A DNA stretch of 64,000 nt from Phytopythium helicoides (lineage: Eukaryota; Oomycota; Peronosporomycetes; Pythiales; Pythiaceae), in assembly GCA_024867545.1 (NCBI GenBank), contig JANFNE010000036.1:496001-560000 (forward strand). Direction: 5' to 3'. A program made the translations under genes and the position numbers. Position 1 is the stretch's first letter, and each line of letters starts with the position of its first letter. The notes below the pieces were generated by a model. That model was given only the letters and a program-made list of their open reading frames with translations, was not told the DNA's origin and did no database searches. Shown here one piece after another: positions 34,433 to 44,300 of the stretch.

Positions 34433-35181
34433 CGCGCGCGGTGGCGGCGAGCGGCGGCGGCGCGTGGGGCGGGCCGGTGGCGGCGAGCGCGGCGGCGGCG
34501 GCTGTCAAGCTGCACGACGTGATGGACGAGGAGCTGGCGTCCAAGCTGCAGCGAGAGGAGGAGGAGCAGTGGGAGCTCGAGATCGCAGGGCGCTTCGGCG
34601 ACGAGCGGCGCGGCGGCTGGTGCTTCGTGGAGGTGCCAAGCACGGACTGCGAGCTGGGCGTCATGAGCGTCATCCAGCAGGAGATCTCGGTCGAGAGCGA
34701 GCAGGACGAGCTGCGCGAGGACGACCCGGACTATGCGTTCGCGCTCGAGCTGCAGGCACAGGAGGCCGAGGAGTACGACCGCATGCGCCGTCAGCAGGTT
34801 TCGTCCATGGAGAGGATCCGAGTCATCCACCAGGAAGACCCGCACCGCGGGGAGATCCAAAAGACGCTCGAGCGGTATTACAGCAGCGACGGACAGCTCG
34901 TCTTCGAAGGCGTCCGTGATGATCATGACGACCCTGGCACCGGGGGAGCCGCTGCGGACGAGCTCCGCGTCGTGCCCATGGCCGAGCCCGTGGCGACGGT
35001 CGCGGCCTCTCACTTGGAGCGCCTCCATCTGCGAGACATGAATGTGCACCGAGACATTTACATCGACGGCGACGACTTTGGTCTGCCCAAGCAAAAGATG
35101 AACTCGCTTAGTGCCGCGCTGAAGCAATCGGACCGCAAGCATCGCCGCGCTCGGAAGAGCGCGCCATTTAAACAGGCGTGA
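34387..35181 (+). CDS. Acidic helical protein with UIM-like motifs, unknown
   Basis: Start MSIRPSSSS at 34387, just before an AGC repeat (about 34401-34430) that encodes poly-Ser. The frame is open further upstream to an ATG at 34186, but both promoter elements would then be coding, so I prefer 34387. Two segments look like ubiquitin-interacting motifs: DEELASKLQREEEEQWELE and DYAFALELQAQEAEEYDRM. The C-terminus is basic (SDRKHRRARKSAPFKQA). 264 aa, no intron. Ubiquitin binding is a guess from motif shape. The triplet repeat is a likely length polymorphism. Confidence 0.5.
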
Positions 35182-35747
35182 CCCGAGCGAGTGGAGAGAG
35201 AGGAGAGGGAGGGAGGGAGGGAGGGCGGTGGCTTGGTCGAGGCTTTTGCTTGCTGCTGCCGTCCGCTGGGTGCTAACCGCTGCTGCTGTTGCTTGTGGTG
35301 CCATTGTCAGCGATGATGGCGACTCCCCGCACGCGCAGCTCGACCTCGACCGGCACCGAGAATACACCGAGACCAGGTAAATTTTGTAGCATAGTTCGGA
35401 CATTATTAGGCTTACCGAGGTGCAGCAGCGCGTTGTCAGCGGCCCAGTGGACAGGCCGCACTAACAGCGCGACGGTGACTCCGGCACGGACCGGGTCGCG
35501 TCGGAATGGAATGGATCGAGGTTCGCCCCGCACGCAATGGCACTCGTCCTTGTCGCACTGCAACTTGCACTGCAATCCCTCCATAAACGTATAACTGAAC
35601 GTATATACATACACCACTTCTTTGGGGGTATACTCGTTTTCGCGGGTCTGGCATGCGAGCGCCTTGAGCCTAGCCGCCAGTACATCCACCAGCCTTGGAG
35701 CCCAAGGCCGAGCGCTCCGAGGAGGCCGAAGCGACCAAGAGAGCGCC
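35182..35747. other. Intergenic region holding a possible small gene
   Basis: Starts with a GAGG/GGGA-rich run (35205-35225). It includes the minus-strand small ORF listed separately and the promoter of the R3H gene. Confidence 0.4.
35273..35584 (-). CDS. Possible small protein (103 aa), unknown
   Basis: ATG at 35584 opens MEGLQCKLQCDKDECHCVRG, followed by beta-rich, Val-rich sequence (RAGVTVALLVRPVHWAADNA, GVFSVPVEVELRVRGVAII) and a Ser/Thr end. A GTAAGC inside (about 35413) could be a donor, but the reading frame stays open through it. It would be divergent from the R3H gene, 164 bp apart. No family is recognised; it could be spurious. Confidence 0.3.
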   Translation of the reverse strand: MEGLQCKLQCDKDECHCVRGEPRSIPFRRDPVRAGVTVALLVRPVHWAADNALLHLGKPNNVRTMLQNLPGLGVFSVPVEVELRVRGVAIIADNGTTSNSSSG

Positions 35748-37364
35748 ATGATCAGGCTGCCGAGCCCGCCGACCGCCGAGGACGACGATTGGGAGCGCAC
35801 GCGGCCGCTCTCGGGCGCGGCGTCGGCCGACAGCGCGCTCGAGGGAGCGCTGCGCTCCATGCGCTTGGCGCCTCCGCCCGCGGCGGACAACGGCGGCGCG
35901 TTCGAGGCCCCGGGCGAGGCGTTCGGAGGTGTGAGCCCCGCGGCGGCCAACGCCGCGTCGGCGCAGCACGGACCGCTCGACCCGGTGCTCGTCTCGTGCC
36001 TTGAGAACCCGCGCGAGCGGCTGTCCATGCTCAAGTTCGAGGACCAGATCGTGCGCTTTCTCAAGAACCCGAGGTGCGTGGGCGGGGTTGTTGCGGAGCC
36101 ATAATGGATTCTGACCGGCAAAGTGCAACGACAGAGAGTCGCAGCTTAGCTTCCCGCCACTGTCCTCCTACCACCGCCTCATCATCCACCGCCTGGCACA
36201 GCGCTGCTTCCTCGACCACCAAACTGGGGATTATAACCCTTACGCGGTACGTGTGGCATTGCACAGTGATGGCACCTAGCGCCTAATCACCCAGGCTCAA
36301 TGTCCCAACAGCCAACGTATGACGGCAATTCGGCGCGAGTTGTGACATTGTTCAAGACGTCGCAGTCGGCGGTACCGGCAGTATTGCTGATTAACCTTTC
36401 GTCGGACCGCCAGCAGCCAGCAGTGACTCCTGCGTCTGCACCGCGGATCATGGTGCGGAAACGCAACGTGCAGCGTCCTGGCACCAATGGTGGACGCGGA
36501 GCACTTGGCGCAAAAGACAACAGCAAGGCAACGCGGTCTATGCAAGATCGAGAGCGAGCGTATGCAGAAGCGCGAGCGCGGATCTTTGGCGAAGATAGCG
36601 CCGCCGATTCGTCTTCGGCGACATCTCCGAATGGGCCATCCTCAACGGCAGCAAAGGCCGCGGTCAGTGCTTCGAACAGCGCTAGCAACAGTGGTGCCGA
36701 CCAGGGCCGCAATCGGCAGGCTAGTGGACCTGACGGATCAAAGGGCTTCGATCGCGGGCGTGTGTCGCCACAGGGTCGATCCCAAATTGACAACAAGAAT
36801 GGTGGGAGAGGGGCAGGCCAGGGTCCGCAGCGAGCTGCACGGTCACCGGTTACGGATCCGCAGAGCTGGAAGGAGAGCAAAGTGCTGTGGCGAAACCGAG
36901 AACAGGAGCTGAACGACCCGGACTTTACTCGCAATCACGGTGCATACCGGCCAATTCGAACCACCAACACGAACACTGACGGGCTCTATCAACATTCGCC
37001 ACTGCAACAGCCCCAGCAACGCTATGGTAGTGGCGGTGGCGGTTATGGTGGACGGTATGGCGGGGAGTATAGCCCGCAGCAGTATGACCGCTCGCAGCAA
37101 GGATTTACATCCCCTCAGTTCCATGCTGGCGGTGGTCGTGGTAGATATCCGTCGGAGTATAGTAGAGTAGACGGTCCTCCGCAGTTTTATCGCGGTGGAT
37201 CCCATCAGATGGCCCCACCACCTCCTGTTGCGGTTGCGCGAGGGTTCACCGGGACGTACATTCAAGAACGGTCGCCGTCACGATCCCCTCCTGCAATGAG
37301 TGCAGGCACTCAGCAAGGTCAGAGTGGAGGCTACAACGACGATTTTCCGCCCCTCGGTCGGTAA
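35748..37364 (+). CDS. R3H-SUZ domain RNA-binding protein
   Basis: Three exons: 35748-36073, 36150-36246 and 36312-37364. Start MIRLPSPPTAEDDDWERTRP. The R3H domain straddles the first two introns: RLSMLKFEDQIVRFLKNP, then SFPPLSSYHRLIIHRLAQRC and GDYNPYA. The SUZ-like segment SMQDRERAYAEARARIFGE follows near 36540-36595. The tail is long, Gly/Gln/Ser/Pro/Tyr-rich and disordered. Single-strand RNA/DNA binding and a role in mRNA regulation follow from the family (R3HDM/ARPP21, Encore type). The low-complexity C-terminus is typical of granule-associated proteins; that is inference. Confidence 0.78.
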
Positions 37365-37688
37365 TTGCTCTCCACAGCTTTCCTCAATCCAAATTCACGT
37401 CGAGTCAACTGAGTAGCAAACCCAACGTCGTCTCAATCGATGCTCTCTACTCGTCAAATACACGTACACTACCGGACCCACCAACTGGCAGCTGAGCGTG
37501 TGTGACAGCGTGCGACGCAGGCATGATGAAGAGATTAATCTCAAGATTGGCTCTCATCACACATCTAGGCAGACGGACAAACATCTATCGGCAGTCATAC
37601 GCTGGCGATCCGAATAAATAGGTTTCGTCTACTGGTAGTGTGCGAAGCTGCAGTAGCGTGAGCTTGCCCAGGAGCAGAATCGAGGCCG
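37365..37688. other. Convergent intergenic region
   Basis: Between the R3H gene (+) and the ADA3-like gene (-). No coding or repeat signal is seen. Confidence 0.5.
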
Positions 37689-39530
37689 CTATAGAGTCGC
37701 GGGCGAAGCAATATCCACTCGAAACGCTGTTTTCACCGCATTGAAGAAAGGATTAGATCATTTCATGTATACAGCGGAGTGCACCGTGTGATATCATGTT
37801 ACCTTCTCGCCGCAGCTTCTTCTTGTCTTTGAATTTCTTTTTCCGCTCAGCTTCCTGCTTTACAAAATAGTAGTAAGCTCTCGATGCGGACGAGGACAGC
37901 TATCTGCGGTCAGTGCAATGGGCTCACCTTTTTGTGACGAATCAGCGCATTGTATCTGGAAAGCACGTCACTATCCTTTGCTTCTTTGTCGGAGAGCCAA
38001 GGCTTTTTGCTGTGAAGCAGCACAACAAGACGAGGATTAGATGGAGCTAATCCCTGTAAGATCTACAAACAAAACGGCACCTACCTGTCTAGAAGCCTCC
38101 GAATCATGCGTTTCGCAGCGTTGGTCTGTTGAATCGAGACGCGCAGTTGAGCCTGCAGCAGCCGAATCTCCTGCGCAACTTCGTCATCTTCTGTGTCGAC
38201 AATGCATTGCTCGACGTCGGCATCGCTCATTTCCACGAGCCCAACATCGCGAAGCACGCGTGCCATTCCACTTGGATTCCACGACTCTTCTAGCGCAGCG
38301 TCTTCCTTTGCGCTTCGACCATTTTCAAAGTGGCTGGAAATAGTGAGCCCTTTCCTTCCAGCTCCTTTGATGTCATCCTGCAATTTGTCTACCGTCGGAA
38401 TAACGACTTCTACCGTTTGGCTCTGCCCATCATCTGCAAGGTTGACGACAAGTGAGGGCGAGCTTGGGACCGGCACAAGCGCCCCCAGCACTCGCTAAGA
38501 AGTTCGTCCGTGGCAGCAATCCATACAGAATGTTAACACATTGATAGAGACGCAAATCTGTACGGTGCGACCACTACCTCTTTGAAAAAATCGTCGCGCT
38601 CGTTGCTAGAGATCTTTGGAAGCAAGCGTTTAGTTGTCTCGCTTTGGAGACTTCTATTTGCCATCATTGAACTCGACAGCATGTCTGATCCAAACGCAAT
38701 TGTCTCATCTGTCATTCAAAAAAAAAACAATTGAAGTGTCAAACGGGTGCGGTCTATTCCGCCCACACTCCGAGAGATACTTACCTTCGAGATGCAACGC
38801 TACGTCCATGTCATCGGGCGTGATCGGCTTGAAGTACGAATAGGCACTCATGTACCGCCACAGACCCGTCGACGTGCAAGGCGTTTCTGTGGATGGCAAG
38901 TGAACATCCACACGCTTTAGCACCGATGCACATACACGAACGAACTGGTGCGCATCATCAGCTTACCAGCAGCAAGGTCGTCTTCGACCAGAAACGCAGT
39001 CGACGGCGGCAATGCTTTGACCTCTGTATTGCCCTCTGCAATCTTTGCCGGTGCTGCGGCAGTGGCGGCAGCAGCGGCAGTAGCAGTAGTACTGGACTGT
39101 CCGGCAATGCTGCTAACACCCGGCAGCGGCGGTGTCTCGACCACCTGCAATACGATCTGCGGTGGGAACATGGCTGACGAGCGGCCATCTAGGAAGTTGG
39201 AGATGGCCACAAGCTGGCTTTCGAGCTGCGCGAGCTGGTGGTCCACATACGTTCGCGCTCGCTGCCATCCCACGAACGCGCAAAAGTGTCAGCCTCGCGC
39301 GAAATGCCCCACTCCATCGGGAAGCACGGCCCGCGCACCTTTAGCTCCTGCCCGATTTTCGCGAGCGCGGTCTTCTTGGTGCCTGCGAGGGCGTCAGGCG
39401 CGCTCGTGGCCGCCTTGACGGCCGCGAACTGCTCGTGCTGCAGCCAGGGGCTGCGCAGCGGCTCGATGGCCAGGCGCGGCTGCTTCCGGCGCCTGTCGTC
39501 CGGCGCCGCGCGCGGATCGGCGTCGCGCAT
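37689..39530 (-). CDS. Putative ADA3/NGG1-like acetyltransferase-complex subunit
   Basis: Start MRDADPRAAPDDRRRKQPRL at 39530. Introns: 38887-38966, 38709-38784, 38495-38577, 38010-38084, one from 37927 to about 37858, and 37727-37802, all GT-AG and in phase. The last exon ends IASPATL. Visible parts: KVRGPCFPMEWGIS, QLAQLESQLVAISNFLDGRS, GLWRYMSAYSYFKPITPDDM, SNERDDFFKE, then DTEDDEVAQEIRLLQAQLRV with a basic coiled end. The acidic EDDEV plus helical-pair arrangement resembles the C-terminus of ADA3 in SAGA-type complexes; I hold this moderately. One frame change near 39270 sits in exon 1. The 5' part, up to TPDDMDVAL, is duplicated in inverted form at 29691-30434. Confidence 0.5.
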
Positions 39531-40325
39531 CCTCGCGGCGATCGGGGGACGAGCGACAGCAGTCGGCGCCGCGTGCAGGTGCGAGGCCTCCAGCGGCGGC
39601 GGCGGCGGTGGCGATGGGGGCTCGTGGAGCTCGGCCCGCAGCGATTTGCATGTGGGCAAGCGTTTCGAACGGCGCCTTGATCGCTGTATTCACATACAAA
39701 GAGCAAGACAACGCACTGAAGCGGTACGGCGTGCCGGACGGACGGTACCCGCCGCGGGCCGCGGTTACGTCCGGAACTGTACAGATTCCAGCCAACCAAA
39801 CCTCAAATGTGAGGTTTTTCGCTGCCACCACCCACGGTACTGGCCGCACTACCGTGCCCGAGTACCGTCAGGTGAGACGCATTTGAACCGAGCACGGCAG
39901 ACAGCCCCATGGCGCGCGGCAAGGCAGACCGGCAGCTGACGGTGGGCAAGAAGCTCGAGATCATCGAGGAGGCCGAGCGCACGGGGCTCATGGCCGTGAC
40001 GGCGCAAAAGTACGGCGTCAAGACGGGCCAGATCCGCGACTGGAAGAAGAACATCGACCGCCTGCGCGCCACGGACCCGTCGCGGCTCGTGTGCGCCAGC
40101 AACGTGCAGCGCGGCCACCTCGTGTTCAACGAGACCTACGCGCAGTACTGGGTCGGCTACAACAAGTTCTGCTCCTCCAACACCAACTACGACGAGCTCA
40201 AGGACGCGCTGCGCATGACGCAGAAGGACGTCGTGCGCGAGGGCATCAGTGCGTGTGCCCGCCGCTGACAGGCAAGGCCGACCGTCTCGCCCTTCTAACC
40301 TTTCGCCATGCACTCGCAGACGGGT
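38795..40325. repeat. Right arm of the 1.5-kb inverted duplication (parental)
   Basis: Reverse-complement match to 28883-30434. Here both genes continue past the arm ends into further spliced exons. This, with the intact CAG acceptor, marks this arm as the source. Confidence 0.85.
39694..39707 (+). promoter_or_regulatory. ATACAAA-type promoter element (copy 8)
   Basis: ATACAAAGAGCAAG, between two divergent genes: 164 bp from the ADA3-like ATG and about 200 bp before the HTH-psq ATG. Confidence 0.55.
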
Positions 40326-41369
40326 TCGGCTTCCCCTCGTTCGTGAACCCAGCCGCCACGCACCCGCTCGACGTCCCCTCCATGGGTGAGCGCTCCATCG
40401 ATGCTGCCCTGATCGCCCTCATCCGCGCTAACCCGTTGCACTGCAGAGGCTGCATTCTACCCGCCAGGCGACGACAACCCGTTCACAGCCCAAAAGAAGG
40501 ACCTCGAGACCGTGCGCACGCAGCTGCGCGAGTTCTTCGACAGCAAGCCGTTCCCCACCAAGTACCTGTACTACGTCACGCGATTGGACTTCCGCAAGCC
40601 CGACCCGAGCGAGAATGACGAAGAAGAGGACGGCGAAAAAAAGACGACAGAGGCCGAGAATGGTGAGGGCGGTGCTGCGTCCGACCCGGAGAGCATTGAG
40701 AACTACATCTCGTTCTACGTAGCCATCTGCGGCAACGGCTCCGTCATGGTGCCCATGGCAGTCTTCCCACCGGTAGAAGAGTGGCACTGGGAGCGCAAGA
40801 AGCCCGTCAAGCTGCGCCACGCGCACAGTCTGCACCGCGTAAAGCGCGAGGACCCGAACGAGGCGCTCCAGTTCTTCGCCTGTGGTAAGTGCTGCGTGAG
40901 CTTCGTTCCTGTGATCCCTGATTCGTGCAATACTGACTAATAAGTGACTTGCATGGTATCACAGACGTGGAAAAAGTTCTACGACGAGGAGGCCAAATAC
41001 AGCGACAAGTTCGCGTTCCTTCTAGACAAAAACGTTCCGGCGTTCCAGGCACCAGAGTTTACGGACGGGCTCAAGCAGCTAGAGGGCTACGGCAAGTACT
41101 GGACGACTTTCCAGACCGTGCGCAACCCGCTTGACTCGTCCAACTTCGACAGCATCTTGACGGACTTTGTGCTGGATGAGTGGCGCTCCATCCTCGCTAT
41201 GAAGAAATCGGCCCAGCCCAACGACTACCGCAAGTGCGTCGCCTTCTGGTTCTACTCGGCCTGGGAGCTGTTTGCGGGCGACAACGCGCGCACCGCATTC
41301 CGGAGTTGCAACATGTACCTGGAAGACAAGGCTTCGTGCGCCACCGAGATGGGCGACCGTATGGTGTAA
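39909..41369 (+). CDS. HTH-psq (CENP-B/pogo-type) DNA-binding protein, unknown C-terminal domain
   Basis: Start MARGKADRQLTVGKKLEIIE at 39909. The N-terminus LTVGKKLEIIEEAERTGLMA plus KYGVKTGQIRDWKKN is a pipsqueak/CENP-B-type helix-turn-helix, common in pogo-like transposases and proteins derived from them. Introns: from GTGCGT (about 40251) to CAG (about 40320), then about 40387-40445, then one starting at about 40885 whose acceptor is ambiguous (40943 keeps frame). Later parts are ISFYVAICGNGSVMVPMAVF, EEWHWERKKPVKLRHAHS and LTDFVLDEWRSILAMKKSA. I do not recognise this region; it could be a diverged DDE-like domain or a host domain. It may be a domesticated transposase. The 3' end overlaps the antisense gene at 41252. 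Confidence 0.5.
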
Positions 41370-44300
41370 TGGCATCGCTCTGCGTGTGTTGCGCTGCGTC
41401 TAGTGCATTTTGATATTTTGACCATCCACTTTTCGGATGACCTAGCTGCCCCATGCTTTATAAGACATGGCAAGGTTGGGCCTCTCAGTGACTGTTTTCC
41501 TGATCCGTTTCCTTCGCTTTCGTCATCATCGTCACTGCCCTCGTCCACACCTTCTTCGCCTTCTACTTCGACCGGCATATCATGCTCGCTCTCGTCTTCA
41601 GACGCGACTGCCTCGTTGTCGTCCTTTTCGTCATGGGCTTTTTCATCCTCATCAACTAATGGCGGGAAGTACTCTTTTGCAAGCAAGGCTACCTTTTGTG
41701 CAGCCCACTGGCTCTCCACATCGGTAGTCCTGGCTTGGTTGGCCGCCACAAAGTCCAGATCTTCGTACGACAGTTTTCCAAAAATGGCAGAGCTAGCGCG
41801 ATCAAGCATCTTGAGCTCCTCCTCGTAGGCAGCGACGCTACCTTCCGCGTCAGTCACACCAACAATAAGTTTTTGCCCCAGGTAGACATACGTCGAGTCC
41901 GGAAGTCCATTCCACTGCAATAAATTCTGCGTGCTCGTCCGATACTTGAGTGAAAGAGAACGTAGCGTTTCGCCAGCTCCGAGTATGTGGAACTTCTTCA
42001 CCTTCCCATCACCGGTCCCTGAGGCCAGCCAATACCAGAGCCGCATATTGCCGTCGGACGACATACTAACAAGACGCTTCCGGTCAAACTGGAGGTCCAT
42101 CACTCCTGAGCGGTGGCCGTGCAATGTCTGTAGCAAATTCCCAGTCGCAAAGTCGATTACACAAATGGTTCCAATGCTAGAGCCACTCACAATTCGTGTC
42201 GCGTCAAATTGCAAGCATAGCACGGAGGCATCTGGATGCGGGTCGCAAGAGCGCAACAGCTTGCTGTCCGCATCCAGGCTCCACACTACGACGCGACCAC
42301 CAGAATCTCCACTCACAATCTCATTTGCAGCTCGCTTGATGCACGTGATGGTATTAAGATGCCCTCTATGCCTTCCTTTTGGGACCTCTCCGACGGAAGA
42401 GATCTCTAGAATGAAGACCGCTTTCGCTCGCCGACGAGTAGACGAACCGCCGGTTCCTGATGCGTCCAATTGCCAAACCTTCACAACATGATCAGCACCG
42501 CCGGTTGTCAAGACCCCTCTTGAGCTTATCACGTGAAGTGATGACACAGTCTGAGTGTGAGCTGAAATGATTCGCGCTACGATGCACAGGGAGCGGGTGT
42601 CAAATACAAAGACGTCGCAGTCCGAGCAACCACAGGCAACCCATTCCGTGTCGGCTGCAACGCTTACAACTGAAGCGTCAAAATCGTACATCATCTTGAT
42701 TAGCGACATAGAGAACCCGCCGATGAGCTCATCGTGGACATCCCAAACACCCAGCGTCGCATCAGCACAACCTGTATACACACGTCGCCCAGTGTAGAAC
42801 AGCGAGATAATTGGTGCCTGGTGGCCTGTTGGAGCACCTAAATGCTCTTTTCGTGGATCCCCAAGCGCGTGAGCCAAGCAAGCTCCCGTTAACACGTCAA
42901 AAAGCAGCCCACTCATGTTTGCAGCAGCTACACAAGTTGAGAAGCCGCCACTCGCAGTTCCCACAACATTTTTCAAATGTTCGTTTGCCGCATTGAAGGA
43001 GAAGCACCGAAGCCGCTCTTTACCCATCATTCGTTGCATAAGTGCTCCCGTCTCGACAATCAGCTCTTGCTCAAGTTCATGGATTTCGTCTTCAGCGTTT
43101 CGAACTCGAACCTTCGCATTTGCGATTTCCCGCGATATGGTTTCTTCACCCGTGCGAACGGCCCCCATTAACTTGGCCAGCTTCTTCTTGAAGTTTTCGA
43201 TTTCGTAACGCGCGCTGCAGCCATTCATGACGAAGGAGTCCACCTCTGACGAATCACTCGCCAGTGCTCGCTTTAGGTCCTCTTCGCCCTCAGCCAGAAG
43301 CTTTTTCTTCTCAGCAAGCAGCTTTTCTAGGCTCTCAGAAAAGCGCATCTCTTCCCGAATTCCAAGCTTCAGCTTAATTCTCTCCCTTCGGAGCCGAGGA
43401 ACTATTGCACCTACTCGCTCTAGGGTAATCTCACACGATGATTCAGCACCGACACCGACAATGCGCTTTTGTAAACTGTTGAGCTGGTGATTTGCGCTTG
43501 TTAGCGCGTTAGCGAGTGCAAACTCGATCTCGTCGGCGAGTTTCTGATTCTTTTGCTCCATCTCTTGATCGCCAAGCTTTTCGTAGCATTGCTGCAACCC
43601 TCGATGGCAATTCAGCTGGCCAACCTTGTCTCCGATAGCCTCAAATGCCACTAAAGATTGATCATAGCACTCAATGCTGGAACGAAGTGACCGTAATTTG
43701 AAATACACATCACCAAGTTTCAACTCTGCCTCAGCATACTCATTACGCAGAGACAATCGTGAAGCCGTCAAGGACGCTCGGCGGAATTGAGCAGCAGCCT
43801 TGCTCGAATTGACCCAGCGCAAAATTTGCTTTACCAATTTTTATCATGAGTACTGTGGTCTGCTGAGCTGACATCAGGTTTGCCCACTTTTCGTTATTAT
43901 ATACCATCTGATACAGACGGAAAGCAGTTGCAAATTCTTGGAGCCCCATGCGTGTGTCAGCTTCGAGGAGAGCCGCCGCGTATCTCTCAAATTCGAGGTG
44001 CTCGATCGTACGACCCTCTTTCTCAAAGCAATCATAGTTTGGTACTGCGACGGCGCTGCTACTCTCCTGTTGTTTTAGGAGCTGGTCTGTTGTCCACTTT
44101 ATACTGGAGAGTGTGCTATCGACAGTACGCATCTGCTTCAGGATATCTTGGGTTTCGCTGAGCAAGTCATCGCGACTAATTGCGACGCCAACGAGTTCTC
44201 GACTACCTATTCCAGCAAGTTCTCCTACGGATGGATATATTTCATCTTCGCTATATCTAGCTGCTGAAATCCACTTACGTAGCCCAACTCGCAGATGGTA

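Noticed and set aside
35636..36128. Minus-strand ORFs opposite the first R3H exon
   Set aside because: Shadow frames of GC-rich coding sequence; the plus strand carries the R3H gene with good splice sites.
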